64,000 nucleotides of DNA from CAWIMX01 sp963837345 (GTDB lineage Bacteria; Acidobacteriota; Vicinamibacteria; Vicinamibacterales; CAVVIG01), in the NCBI GenBank assembly GCA_963837345.1, contig CAWIMX010000001.1, positions 1,798,001 to 1,862,000 of the forward strand. Direction: 5' to 3'. Position numbers and translations under genes: made by a program. Each line of letters opens with the position of its first letter. The first letter of the stretch is position 1. This document shows, one piece after another, positions 26,315 through 35,490 of the stretch. The notes beneath the pieces are model-generated. The model was given only the letters and a program-made list of their open reading frames with translations. It did not search any database and had not been told where the DNA came from.

Positions 26315-26549
26315 TGGGATCGCAGCGGGTTGCGGTGTAAAAGTACGTTAGTAGTCGTCTAAGTCCTATCACGAAACGTGCCCGAACTGCCCCGGTGAGT
26401 CCAAACACGCTAAGTAGCTGATATATCGAGACTTGGTTGGATGCATACGGCCCATCGCCGATGGGGACGTGGCGGTCCTGTGTTCCTTCCTGGAACGTGT
26501 GTGTCCCAGTTCCGTGCACAGCGAAGCGTAAGATGAAACCGGAGCGCCA
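26315..26549. promoter_or_regulatory. divergent intergenic region
   Basis: This 235-bp gap separates the PilZ paralogue 2 and the aldehyde dehydrogenase genes. It contains a near-perfect palindrome CCCATCG-c-CGATGGG at 26451-26465 and a short inverted repeat GTTCC-ttcct-GGAAC near 26491-26505, either of which could be an operator. The left part is AT-richer. No gene was found. Confidence 0.35.
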
Positions 26550-28040
26550 ATGAGCGAACGAGCCCTGAATCACATCGCAGGTCGCTGGGAATGGCCGGAG
26601 GGATGCGGCGCGATCGAGTCGAGGAATCCGGCGGACTGGCGTGAACTCGTCGCGACGGCTCCCGATTCGTCGGCGGCCGTCGTGGACCGGGCCGTGTCGG
26701 CTGCACGCGAGGCCCTCCCGGCGTGGAAGCGCACGCCCCCGCCGCAGCGCGCCGGCTTTCTTCGACGCGCCGCCGAGATCCTCACGCGTGAAAAGGAGCG
26801 ACTCGGCCGGCTGGTCAGCTACGAGATGGGCAAGCCTCTGGCGGAAGGCCGAGGCGACGTGCAGGAAGCCATCGACATGGCGCACCTGGCTGCCGGGGAA
26901 GGGCGGCGGCTGTATGGCGAGACGGTGCCGTGCGAGCTGCCCGACAAGGTGGCACTCACCTTTCGCGAGCCGGTCGGCGTATGCGGGCTCATCACGCCCT
27001 GGAACTTCCCGATGGCGATTCCGGCCTGGAAGGGGTTTCACGCGCTCATCTGCGGCAACACCTTCGTCCTGAAGCCTGCCGAAGACGTCCCGCTGTGCGC
27101 GACCGAGTTCGTGAGGTGTCTGGAAGAAGCCGGCTTTCCGGCGGGCGTCGTCAATGTGGTCCACGGGCGGGGCGAGGTCGCGGGCGCGCGGATCGTCGAT
27201 CACCCGGGCGTGGATCTGGTCTCGTTCACCGGGTCGTCGGAGGTTGGCGCCAGCGTCGGCGCGCGCTGCGCGCTGCGCCATGCGAACGTGAGCCTCGAGA
27301 TGGGCGGCAAGAACGCGCAGGTCGTGCTGGCGGACGCCGATCTGGAGCTGGCGCTCGACGGCGTGGTGTGGGGCGCGTTCGGCACCGCGGGTCAGCGGTG
27401 TACCGCCACGAGCCGGCTCCTGCTCGAACGCCCCATCCACGACGAGTTTCTGCGCCGCCTGTGCGACCGGGCGTCCCGCCTTCGGCTCGGGCCCGGCACG
27501 GACCCGTCCAGCGAGGTCTGCCCGCTCATCAACCAGCAGCAGTTCGATCGTGTGATGACCTACATCCGGATCGGTGTTGAGGAAGGCGCGCGCGTCGCGT
27601 TCGGCGGCTGCGACGCGCGGCGCGACGGCCGCGAGCACGGGTGGTTCGTCGAGCCGACCATCTTCAGCGGCGTGACGCCGGCGATGCGGATCTTCCGCGA
27701 AGAGATCTTCGGGCCGGTCCTGTCCGTCGTCGGCGTCGAGTCGCTTGACGAAGCGATTCAACGGGTGAACGACTCCCCATACGGGCTGTCCTCGTCGATC
27801 TACACGCGCGACGTGAACCATGCGCTCCGCGCCACGCGCGCCATCGAGGCCGGCATCGTCTACGTGAACGGGCCGACGATCGGCGCCGAGGTCCAGCTGC
27901 CGTTCGGCGGCGTGAAGCGGACGGGCAACGGCCATCGCGAGGCCGGTCGCACCGGACTCGAGATCTTCAGCGAATGGAAATCCGTGTTCGTCGACTACAG
28001 CGGCCGCCTCCAGAGAGCGCAGATCGACGCCCCCTCCTGA
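26550..28040 (+). CDS. NAD(P)-dependent aldehyde dehydrogenase
   Basis: This 496-aa class I/II ALDH has PWNFPMAIPAWK, VSFTGSSEVG, LEMGGKNAQ (general-base Glu) and the nucleophile Cys284 in GQRCTATS. It ends with FGGVKRTGNGHREAG. Overall it resembles succinate- or aminoadipate-semialdehyde dehydrogenases; substrate assignment is open. A class III aminotransferase 4 kb away could pair with it for GABA or lysine breakdown, but they are not an operon. 'ggag' SD at 26541. Confidence 0.88.
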   Translation: MSERALNHIAGRWEWPEGCGAIESRNPADWRELVATAPDSSAAVVDRAVSAAREALPAWKRTPPPQRAGFLRRAAEILTREKERLGRLVSYEMGKPLAEGRGDVQEAIDMAHLAAGEGRRLYGETVPCELPDKVALTFREPVGVCGLITPWNFPMAIPAWKGFHALICGNTFVLKPAEDVPLCATEFVRCLEEAGFPAGVVNVVHGRGEVAGARIVDHPGVDLVSFTGSSEVGASVGARCALRHANVSLEMGGKNAQVVLADADLELALDGVVWGAFGTAGQRCTATSRLLLERPIHDEFLRRLCDRASRLRLGPGTDPSSEVCPLINQQQFDRVMTYIRIGVEEGARVAFGGCDARRDGREHGWFVEPTIFSGVTPAMRIFREEIFGPVLSVVGVESLDEAIQRVNDSPYGLSSSIYTRDVNHALRATRAIEAGIVYVNGPTIGAEVQLPFGGVKRTGNGHREAGRTGLEIFSEWKSVFVDYSGRLQRAQIDAPS

Positions 28041-28083
28041 TTCGGCGCGCGCGCCGGTTGCGCGCTCGTGGTACATAAGAGCG

Positions 28084-29415
28084 ATGAAGGGTGAAATCCG
28101 GATCTTCGGGCTGCTGACGGTTCTGCTTCTCCTTGCCGCCGTGGCCTGCGTGGCATGGACCTACCCGCGCTGGGAGCGCACGCCTCCGGTCGTCGCCGTC
28201 ACCCCCGACGGCACGGCCCTCGGCCGGAATTCCGCGCTTCAGGTGGCGGTGAACGACGGGGGCACCGGCCTGAAGCATGTGTCGATCCGCCTGCGGCAGG
28301 GCGGCAGCGAAACGGTCGTCGCCGACGAGAGCGTCGACCCGGGCGAGGCATCGCGGACCTACGACGTCGGCCGCGTGCTCGAGGAAAAGGGCGGGCTCTC
28401 CGAGGGGCCGGCGACGCTCGAAGTCGAGGTGTCCGACCGCTCCCTGTGGCATTTCGGGTCGGGAAATCGAACGGACCTGACGAAAGATCTCGTGGTCGAC
28501 CGCACGCCGCCCCGGCTCGAGGTGCTGTCGAGCCAGCACTACATCAACCAGGGCGGATCCGAATGCATCGTCTATCGGGTGTCCGACGATGCCGCGGTGT
28601 CGGGCGTGCAGGTTGGGCCGCATTTTTTCCCGGGCGTGCATCATGACGGATCGATGTTCGCGCTGTTCGGGTTCGCCTACGACCTTCCAGCCACCACGCC
28701 GGTGCAGGTGGTCGCACGGGATGCCGCAGGCAACGAATCGGTGGTGGGCGTTCAGGCGAAGGTCTTTCCCAAGACGTTCCGAAGCCGCGAGATCGTGCTC
28801 GACGACGGTTTCCTGAACAAGGTGGTGTCGGAGATCATGTCGCACACGCCCTCGGTGCAGGATCAGGGCGATCTCGTGAAGAACTATGTCGAGATCAACT
28901 CGAAGCTCCGGCGTGAGAATCACGCGTCGATTGCGAAGTTGTCGGAGGCGTCCGCGGACCATTTCCTGTGGCACGGGGCGTTCGTGCAGTTGAGCAACTC
29001 GCAGGTCGAGGCCGTGTTCGCCGACCACCGCACGTACACCTACAAGGGCGAGAAGGTGGATCAGCAGGACCACGTGGGGTTCGACCTGTCCGTCGTGCAG
29101 CAGACGCCGATCGAGGCGGGCAACGACGGCGTCGTGCTGTTCGCCGGCTATTTCGGCATCTACGGCAATGCGGTGATGATCGACCACGGCGTCGGCCTCG
29201 TCTCGCTCTACGGACACATGAGCGCGATCGACGTGCAGCCGGGCCAGACAGTGGCGAAGGGCGAGATCATCGGCAGAAGCGGCGCCACCGGGCTCGCAGG
29301 CGGCGACCATCTGCACTTCGGTCTGTTCCTGAGGGGCGTGCCGGTGAACCCGAACGAGTGGTGGGACGCCCACTGGATCAACGATCACGTGCTGTCGCGG
29401 CTGGGAGGGGCGTGA
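28084..29415 (+). CDS. membrane-anchored M23 (LytM-type) peptidase
   Basis: This 443-aa protein has an N-terminal membrane helix (about residues 8-28), a long beta-rich periplasmic region with Ig-like sequence, and a C-terminal M23 domain. The zinc ligands His in HVGFD and the HLHFG pair are both present, so it is probably an active endopeptidase rather than a degenerate LytM activator. It would cut peptidoglycan cross-bridges. It lies 43 bp after the aldehyde dehydrogenase gene. Confidence 0.88.
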   Translation: MKGEIRIFGLLTVLLLLAAVACVAWTYPRWERTPPVVAVTPDGTALGRNSALQVAVNDGGTGLKHVSIRLRQGGSETVVADESVDPGEASRTYDVGRVLEEKGGLSEGPATLEVEVSDRSLWHFGSGNRTDLTKDLVVDRTPPRLEVLSSQHYINQGGSECIVYRVSDDAAVSGVQVGPHFFPGVHHDGSMFALFGFAYDLPATTPVQVVARDAAGNESVVGVQAKVFPKTFRSREIVLDDGFLNKVVSEIMSHTPSVQDQGDLVKNYVEINSKLRRENHASIAKLSEASADHFLWHGAFVQLSNSQVEAVFADHRTYTYKGEKVDQQDHVGFDLSVVQQTPIEAGNDGVVLFAGYFGIYGNAVMIDHGVGLVSLYGHMSAIDVQPGQTVAKGEIIGRSGATGLAGGDHLHFGLFLRGVPVNPNEWWDAHWINDHVLSRLGGA

Positions 29416-29442
29416 TCGAAGCCTCCCGTCGCCCGGGACCAC

Positions 29443-31920
29443 CTATTCCGACCGGAGCGCTTCGAGCGGCGCAACTCTGGCGGCCCGCCGCGCCGGCAGG
29501 TAAGTGGCCAGCAGCGTGGCGAAGAGCAGCGCGCCGAGCGCGGCCACGAGGGCGATGGGATCGAGCGGGCTCACTCGGTACAGCAGTCCGGCGACCAGTT
29601 GGCCCGCGCCGAGAGCGAGCAGCGTCCCAATCGCCAGCCCGAGGGCGGCCGTGCGAACGCCTTCGCCGACCACCAGACGTTCGACGTCGCCGGCCGTTGC
29701 GCCCAGGGCCATTCTGATTCCCAGTTCGCGCGTGCGCCGCGACACGTCGTATGCCTTCAGCCCGTACACGCCGAGCGCGGCGAGGAACAACGCGAGGCCG
29801 CCGAAGGTGCCGAAGGACGTCGCGGCCGCCCGCACGGCCCACTCCGAGATGCTGGCGTCGCGGTGCATCGCGAGCGTGCGCGCCGAAAGAACCGGCAGTC
29901 GCGGCTCGATTTCCCCGAGGGCGCGCTCGACCGTGGCCAGCATCGCCCCTTCGGCCACGGTCGGCGCCGTGCGGAGGTGCAAGGTCATCGCCGCCCGAAC
30001 ATGAGCGCCGTAGGACACGTACACGTGGGGTGCGGGCGAGACCTCGAACAGGTCGTTGCGGACGGCCGCGGCGACTCCCACGATCAACAACGTCTCCGGA
30101 TCCAGGCCTTGACGGATGCGGATCTGAATGGAGCGCCCGACGGCGTCCTGGTCCCCGAACAGCCGTCGCGCCAGCGCGGTGTCGATCACCGCCTGCAGCG
30201 GTCCGTCACCCGGAGCGTCGTCTTCCGGCTGGAACTCGTGGCCTCGCAGGATCGGCAGGCGCAGCGTGTCGAAATAGCCGGACCCGACGATTGTGTAGCT
30301 CGCGTTGACCGGCTGCTCTCGCCCCGGCAGCGTGACGCTGCCGTCTTCGGTCAGGTCGCCGAATGGAACGGCCGACGCCATGCTGGCGGCCTCGACGCCG
30401 GGCAGCGATCGCACGCGGGCGAGCGCCTCATGCAGGGCGGCGCGCGAGTCGGTGTCGTCGTACCCCACGAGGCTCGGGTCGAGATCGACGACCAGCTGAT
30501 GGGCGAGCGGGAACCCGGGGTCGGCCGCGGCAGCCTCGATGGCCGCCCGGGTGAAGAGGGCGCCGACGGCCACCAGGGTGAGTGAGACGGCGAGCTGCCC
30601 GATCACGAGGGCGCGCCCTGTGCCTCGACCATGGGTGATCCGGCCCGCGGCGCTCGACGCGCCGTTCAGGTTGGCGGGCCGTGAGAGCGCCCATGCCGGT
30701 CCGAGCGCGAAGACGAGCGTGCTGAGAATCGCGAACCCGCCCGCCGCCAGAATCGACCGCGACGAGGGTTCCACGACGAGGGCGATGCCGAGCGGCAGCA
30801 CGGTGGCGAGCCACGAGGTGAGGCCGAAGGTGGCCCATCGGGCGAGTACGAGGCCGACGGCCGCGCCGGCGATCGACAGGGCCAGGCTTTCGGCCAGCAC
30901 CTGCTGGACGATCCGCCGCCGCCCGCTCCCGAGCGCCTGCCTGATGGCCATTTCGTGACGGCGCGACGCCCCGCGGGCCAGCAGCAGATTGGCCAGGTTG
31001 AGGCAGGCCACGACGAGCACCAGCCCGGCCATCACGAGCAGGAGCGCCGAGCTCGTCGTGGTCCAGCGCTCGGTGAGCGGCCGCGACGCGACCGCCAGCC
31101 GTGGCACTCCCGCGAGCACCAGGGTGCGCGTGCCTTCCGGCCCCGGGAGCTCGGCTTCGAGCTCCTGCGCGTAGCTGGCAAGGGCGCGCGCGGCTCCCCC
31201 AGTCGACAGGCCGGGTTTGAGCGCCCCGGCGAGGTTGAGCGCATAGTTGCGGCGTCCCGCCAGGCCGCCGGGCCCCTGCCGGAACATGTCGTTCACGAGC
31301 ATGTCGTACGCGCCGAGCGGGAACCACCATTCCGGCGACACGATCGTGAGCGTGCCGGCGAAGCCTTTCGGCGTGATGCCGACGACGGTGAAGGGCATGC
31401 CGTTCACACTGACCGTACTGCCGAGGAACGCAGGATCGAGCCCTCGGCGCCGCCACGTCGAGTACGACGCGATGGCGACGGGCACGTCGGCGCCGGGACG
31501 TTCTTCGGCGGCCGTGAACGGCCGTCCCGCAGCCAGCGACACGCCGAGCGTCGTGAAGTAGTTCGACGAGACGACCGTCACGAAGTGGCGCTTCGTCGTC
31601 TCGCCGTCGCGAATGCCCACCAGCGCGAAGGTGTGCGCCATGAGGCTGTCGAAGACATCATCCCGGTCGCGCAGGGCCACGTACTCGGCATAGGCGAAGT
31701 CGCGGTACGCGTCGGGCGTGTCGCGGTCGCGGTTGAAGACGCCGACCAGGGTGTCGATGCGCCCGGGGCGGGGCTGGAGCACGAGCGCGTCGACCGTCGA
31801 GAACACCGCGGTATTGGCGCCGATCCCCAGGGCCAGCAGCAGGATCGCCGACATCGAGAAGCCCGGCGCCCGTCGAAGCAGGCGCAGACCGTGGCGGAAG
31901 TCCTGCAGCAGGGTGGCCAT
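29443..31920 (-). CDS. ADOP-type duplicated orphan ABC permease (MacB/FtsX-like)
   Basis: This 825-aa protein starts with DFRHGLRLLRRAPGFS and ALGIGANTAVFS, the hallmark opening of the acidobacterial duplicated orphan permease family. It contains two MacB-type periplasmic domains and two FtsX-like three-helix blocks (about 280-400 and 690-825). No ATPase gene is adjacent, hence 'orphan'. The start is set at ATG 31920 because the family begins there; an upstream ATG at 32010 is unlikely. Function is unknown, probably mechanotransmission or export. The best taxonomic clue in the window. Confidence 0.88.
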   Translation of the reverse strand: MATLLQDFRHGLRLLRRAPGFSMSAILLLALGIGANTAVFSTVDALVLQPRPGRIDTLVGVFNRDRDTPDAYRDFAYAEYVALRDRDDVFDSLMAHTFALVGIRDGETTKRHFVTVVSSNYFTTLGVSLAAGRPFTAAEERPGADVPVAIASYSTWRRRGLDPAFLGSTVSVNGMPFTVVGITPKGFAGTLTIVSPEWWFPLGAYDMLVNDMFRQGPGGLAGRRNYALNLAGALKPGLSTGGAARALASYAQELEAELPGPEGTRTLVLAGVPRLAVASRPLTERWTTTSSALLLVMAGLVLVVACLNLANLLLARGASRRHEMAIRQALGSGRRRIVQQVLAESLALSIAGAAVGLVLARWATFGLTSWLATVLPLGIALVVEPSSRSILAAGGFAILSTLVFALGPAWALSRPANLNGASSAAGRITHGRGTGRALVIGQLAVSLTLVAVGALFTRAAIEAAAADPGFPLAHQLVVDLDPSLVGYDDTDSRAALHEALARVRSLPGVEAASMASAVPFGDLTEDGSVTLPGREQPVNASYTIVGSGYFDTLRLPILRGHEFQPEDDAPGDGPLQAVIDTALARRLFGDQDAVGRSIQIRIRQGLDPETLLIVGVAAAVRNDLFEVSPAPHVYVSYGAHVRAAMTLHLRTAPTVAEGAMLATVERALGEIEPRLPVLSARTLAMHRDASISEWAVRAAATSFGTFGGLALFLAALGVYGLKAYDVSRRTRELGIRMALGATAGDVERLVVGEGVRTAALGLAIGTLLALGAGQLVAGLLYRVSPLDPIALVAALGALLFATLLATYLPARRAARVAPLEALRSE

Positions 31921-31988
31921 GTGCATCATGACGAGGGGGTCGGTGCCGGAGTTCCGGACCGCCAGGAAAAACGGGCGCCCGGCGTAAG

Positions 31989-33359
31989 ATGGGATCAGTC
32001 GTGCCCACACCTTTCGTGCTCATTCCCGATCAGCCCGACGCGCCCCGGCTCGTCACGCCGCTGCCTGGTCCAAAGGCCTCGGCGATCGTCGAACGCGATC
32101 GGCTGGTGCTGAGCCCGTCGTACACGCGCGACTATCCGTTCGTCATGGATCGCGCGATCGGACTGGTCGCCGAGGACCCCGACGGCAACCGATTCCTCGA
32201 CCTGAACGCGGGCATCGCGGTCTGCTCGACCGGCCATCGTCACCCGTACGTGGTCGACGCGATTCGAGCGCAGACCGACCGCTTCCTGCACATGTCCGGC
32301 ACCGACTTCTACTACGAGCCCGAGGTCCGAGTGGCCGAGCGGCTGGCGGCCGTGGCGCCGTGGCCGGGGCCCTCACGCGTGCTGTTCACCAACTCGGGCG
32401 CCGAGAGCATCGAGGCGGCGTTCAAGCTCGCCCGGCATCATTCCGGACGTCAGCACGTGATCGCGTGCTACGGCGCGTTTCACGGTCGCACGCTGGGCGC
32501 GCTGTCGCTCACGGCGAGCAAATACGTACAGCGTCACCTGTTCGCACCGCTGATTCCCGAGGTGACGCACATCGACTATCCTCACTGCTATCGCTGCCCC
32601 TCGCGCGAGCCGCAGCAGACCGGGTGCTGCGATCAAGGACTGCACGAGCTCGAGGACGTCATTTTCCGGAAGCTGGTGTCGCCGCGCGAAGTGGCCGCGA
32701 TCTTCGTCGAGCCGATTCAGGGCGAAGGGGGCTATATCGTGCCGCCGCCGTCGTTCCTCAAGGGCCTGCGCCGGCTCTGCGACGAGCACGGCATCCTGCT
32801 CGTGTGCGACGAGGTGCAGTCGGGGATGGGGCGGACCGGCAGGATGTTCGCGGTCGAGCACTTCGGCGTCGAGCCCGACATGATCACCGTGGCCAAGGGC
32901 ATCGCGTCGGGCCTGCCGCTCGGCGCCCTCGTGACGCGGGCCGAGATCATGACGTGGGAGCGCGGCGCGCACGCGTCGACCTTCGGCGGCAACCCGGTCG
33001 CCTGCGCAGCCGCGCTGGCGACGATGGACCTGCTCGAGGGCGGGCTGATGGCGCACGCCGCCGACGTGGGTGCCTACCTGAAGGATCGGCTCGTCGGGTT
33101 GATGACGCGCCATGAGGCGATCGGCGACGTGCGCGGGATCGGGTTGATGGTCGGCGCGGATTTCGTGACGAGCCGGGACACGCGCGCGCCCGACGGCGAC
33201 GCGCGCAACCGGGTGATTCAGGAGGCGTTCACCCGCGGTCTGCTGGTTCTCGGCGCAGGCGAGAGCACGCTCCGGTTCTGCCCGCCGCTCATCATCAGCC
33301 GGCCGCAGGTGGACGCAGCGATCGGCATCCTGGACGCCGCCATCGCGGCCGCCGGGTAG
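31989..33359 (+). CDS. class III PLP aminotransferase (acetylornithine/GABA type)
   Basis: This 456-aa aminotransferase has NSGAESIEAAFKLAR, GAFHGRTLGALSLTAS, the PLP-pocket EPIQGEGGY and DEVQSGMGRTG, and the Schiff-base Lys303 in VAKGIASGLPLG. An insert with Cys residues (YRCPSREPQQTGCC) suggests the 4-aminobutyrate aminotransferase-like group found in archaea and acidobacteria. It could supply GABA, ornithine or N-succinyl-DAP transamination; no dapC or argD is otherwise visible here. It diverges from ADOP by 68 bp. Confidence 0.85.
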   Translation: MGSVVPTPFVLIPDQPDAPRLVTPLPGPKASAIVERDRLVLSPSYTRDYPFVMDRAIGLVAEDPDGNRFLDLNAGIAVCSTGHRHPYVVDAIRAQTDRFLHMSGTDFYYEPEVRVAERLAAVAPWPGPSRVLFTNSGAESIEAAFKLARHHSGRQHVIACYGAFHGRTLGALSLTASKYVQRHLFAPLIPEVTHIDYPHCYRCPSREPQQTGCCDQGLHELEDVIFRKLVSPREVAAIFVEPIQGEGGYIVPPPSFLKGLRRLCDEHGILLVCDEVQSGMGRTGRMFAVEHFGVEPDMITVAKGIASGLPLGALVTRAEIMTWERGAHASTFGGNPVACAAALATMDLLEGGLMAHAADVGAYLKDRLVGLMTRHEAIGDVRGIGLMVGADFVTSRDTRAPDGDARNRVIQEAFTRGLLVLGAGESTLRFCPPLIISRPQVDAAIGILDAAIAAAG

Positions 33360-33431
33360 GCGGATTTCAGAATCCCAAATTAGCCAAATTGGACTTGATT
33401 CATAGGTCTTACTTGTTGTAAGATATTCGCC
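33360..33431 (+). promoter_or_regulatory. promoter/operator of the padR gene
   Basis: An AT-rich 72-bp gap contains the inverted repeat TCTTAC-ttgtt-GTAAGA (33407-33423) directly before the PadR ATG, placed like an autoregulatory operator. Upstream 'ttggac' and 'ttgatt' are possible -35 hexamers. Repressor binding is inferred. Confidence 0.5.
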
Positions 33432-33737
33432 ATGGGACAGAAAGATCCCGCGACGCTGCCGACCAAAGAGCGCATCATCCTGGAGCTCCTCGCCGGGGGA
33501 CCGATGTACGGCCTCGAGCTCGTCGAGCAGTCGAACGGCACGCTCAAGCGTGGCACGGTCTACGTGACGCTCGGGCGGATGGAGGCGAAGGGGCTCGTCG
33601 AGTCGGAGCAGGAGCCGCCGTCTCCGGGCAGCATCGGGCTGCCGCGCCGCATGTATCGTCCGACGGCGCTCGGCGCGCGCATGCTGCGCGCCTGGACGGT
33701 GTTCGCCCGCGAACTGGCGTGGGAGGTGAAGCCATGA
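33432..33737 (+). CDS. PadR family transcriptional regulator
   Basis: This 101-aa winged-helix protein of the short PadR type (LPTKERIILELLAGGPMYGLEL, then KRGTVYVTLGRMEAKGLVESE) has the long C-terminal dimerisation helix reduced. Its stop overlaps the ATG of a membrane protein gene (ATGA). PadR-membrane-protein pairs are frequent in acidobacteria. It probably represses its own operon through the inverted repeat just upstream. Confidence 0.88.
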   Translation: MGQKDPATLPTKERIILELLAGGPMYGLELVEQSNGTLKRGTVYVTLGRMEAKGLVESEQEPPSPGSIGLPRRMYRPTALGARMLRAWTVFARELAWEVKP

Positions 33738-34408
33738 GTCGGTCCATCAGGAGCCGGCGTCTGCCCGGCACGACGCTCCTCCGGATCGCCCGCCTGCTGT
33801 TCAACGAACGGCTGCTCGCGGCCGTCGTCCTTCCCACGATCGCGGACCTCCAGCGCGAGGTCGACGAGGCGGGCGACCGCCTCGTGATGCGGCTGCGCGC
33901 ACGGTGGCGCGGCTACCGCGCCTTCTGGGCGCTGGTGTTCGTCGCGCCGATGGCTTTCCCTGCGGCCCCGGCGCATGAATCGGGCTCGGTCGCCGTGCCC
34001 GACGCGATCGCCCGGCTGGCGGCCACGTCGATCGCCATCGTCCTGCTCACCATCATCGGTCCCGTCATCGGCGGCTGGATGGCCCTGGCCACGGCGGGCG
34101 GCGCGCTCGTCGCCATCGCGATGCACGCCTGGTACGGCCGGCACCCCACGAACATTCCCGCGCCGAGCGAGCCCGAAGACCACCACACGCCGCAGATCAA
34201 TTTCTCCTCGACGGCTGTTGCCGGCAACATCGGCGGGCTCATCTTCGTCGTCGGCAGCGTGCTCATCGTGGCCATCGGCGTGCCGTCGCTGGTCTGGTTC
34301 CTGTTCGCAGGGCTGGTGTTCGGGGGGCTGCTGGCAATGGCGCTCCTCGCATGGCACACGAGCCATCCGAAGCAGGGCCTGCCTCAGAATCTGATCGTTC
34401 TGCGCTGA
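33734..34408 (+). CDS. hypothetical membrane protein coupled to PadR
   Basis: This approximately 224-aa protein has a basic amphipathic N-terminus (LLRIARLLFNERLL, TIADLQREVDEAGD) resembling the start of orphan-permease partners, then about four hydrophobic helices between residues 68 and 215. No catalytic motif is recognised. The ATGA overlap with padR implies co-regulation, so a role in an envelope response is inferred. Confidence 0.65.
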   Translation: MSRSIRSRRLPGTTLLRIARLLFNERLLAAVVLPTIADLQREVDEAGDRLVMRLRARWRGYRAFWALVFVAPMAFPAAPAHESGSVAVPDAIARLAATSIAIVLLTIIGPVIGGWMALATAGGALVAIAMHAWYGRHPTNIPAPSEPEDHHTPQINFSSTAVAGNIGGLIFVVGSVLIVAIGVPSLVWFLFAGLVFGGLLAMALLAWHTSHPKQGLPQNLIVLR

Positions 34409-34551
34409 ACGCCTCCGCACGGATGGGACGTCGGCGTGCGCCCTCCCTGGGATCCCGGTGTGCGTGCTCCCATTCGATGCCGTAGACACCTCCACTCCGT
34501 CAATTGGCAGTCTGGCCCGGCAAGGGCGCCAGATGGCCGGCGACGATGCGG

Positions 34552-35487
34552 TCAGCGCCGCACGGCGCTGCCGATTGCGAGCGCGCCGCCGGAGCGCAGT
34601 CCCGGCACCTTGAGCGCGATATCGTCCAGTCTGGCCGCCGCCCGCGTCAAGGTTTCGGTGCCAGGCACTCGTGCCCAGATTCGGTTGATGGCAAGGACGT
34701 CGCTGTTCATGAGCAGGCAGTATCCGAGGAATCCGAGCGTCCGCCAGGCGGTGACCGCGAACCCCGCGGCGGCCAGCTGCCGTTCGGTGTCGCGCCTGCG
34801 CAGCGGATGCTCCGTGCCGGGCTCGAGAGACGGCGACCAACGGTAGACGACCGACCGGGCGAGACGCCACGGCAGGAAATCATCCACCGGTTCGCGCAGG
34901 AACAGGCGCCCGCCCGGTCGCAGGATGCGGTGCAGCTCGCCGAACAGGCGATCCCGCGCGTTCACATGGTGAATGCCGCCCAGCATGAAGACGGCATCGA
35001 ATTGTCCGTCGGCGAGCGGCAGGCGGACGGCGTCACCCTGAACGAACAAGCGGTGCCGGCCCGGATGCGCCGCCCGGGCGCGCTCGAGCATCGCCCCGGA
35101 CACGTCGACGCCGATACCGCGATCGATTCGGAACCCGAATAGATTGAAGGCTTCGCCGGCCCCGCAGCAGATCTCGGCCGAGCGCATCAGCGGTGCATCG
35201 CCGATGAGCGCAACGGTCTCGCGATTCAGGTACTGCATGTACGCGCGGGTATGCTCGAGCGTCAGGTTCTCGGTGTACTGAGCGGCCACGCGGTCGTAAT
35301 GCCGTTGTTGTGCGATCGCATCATCCGACATCCCGTCGCCGAGCAGCGGGATCCCGGCACCGCTGATCGCGTACGAGCGGGAACCATCGTCTGTGATCAA
35401 GCGGTCGCCGACGAGCCTCAGGGGACGGCCGGTGATCGGACATCGCAGCGCGGCCAGCAGCTCGGCGTCGACCGTGAAGGGCGCCAT
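34552..35487 (-). CDS. class I SAM methyltransferase with N-terminal Trm112-like segment
   Basis: This 311-aa protein begins with a Trm112-like part (LLAALRCPITGRPL, YAISGAGIPLL) followed by a methyltransferase domain with EICCGAGEAFNL, a GVDVSG acidic loop, and AVFMLGGIHHV in the usual order. The substrate is unknown; the third position behind asnB and another methyltransferase points to modification of a surface glycan or peptide. The start ATG is 3 bp after the upstream gene's stop. Confidence 0.75.
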   Translation of the reverse strand: MAPFTVDAELLAALRCPITGRPLRLVGDRLITDDGSRSYAISGAGIPLLGDGMSDDAIAQQRHYDRVAAQYTENLTLEHTRAYMQYLNRETVALIGDAPLMRSAEICCGAGEAFNLFGFRIDRGIGVDVSGAMLERARAAHPGRHRLFVQGDAVRLPLADGQFDAVFMLGGIHHVNARDRLFGELHRILRPGGRLFLREPVDDFLPWRLARSVVYRWSPSLEPGTEHPLRRRDTERQLAAAGFAVTAWRTLGFLGYCLLMNSDVLAINRIWARVPGTETLTRAAARLDDIALKVPGLRSGGALAIGSAVRR

Positions 35488-35490
35488 GAT

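Noticed and set aside
26315..26549. c-di-GMP riboswitch near the PilZ genes
   Set aside because: I looked for the GEMM core features (AGGGCAAA and GGTAGCGGGGTTACCG-like segments) and did not find them.
26136..28076. 646-codon minus-strand frame opposite the aldehyde dehydrogenase gene
   Set aside because: Antisense shadow of a clear ALDH with all catalytic motifs; the composition is typical of GC-rich shadows.
30955..32112. Long plus-strand reading frame across the ADOP gene
   Set aside because: It is the shadow of a strongly coding minus-strand gene in high-GC DNA; its Arg/Gly/His-rich product has no recognisable domain.
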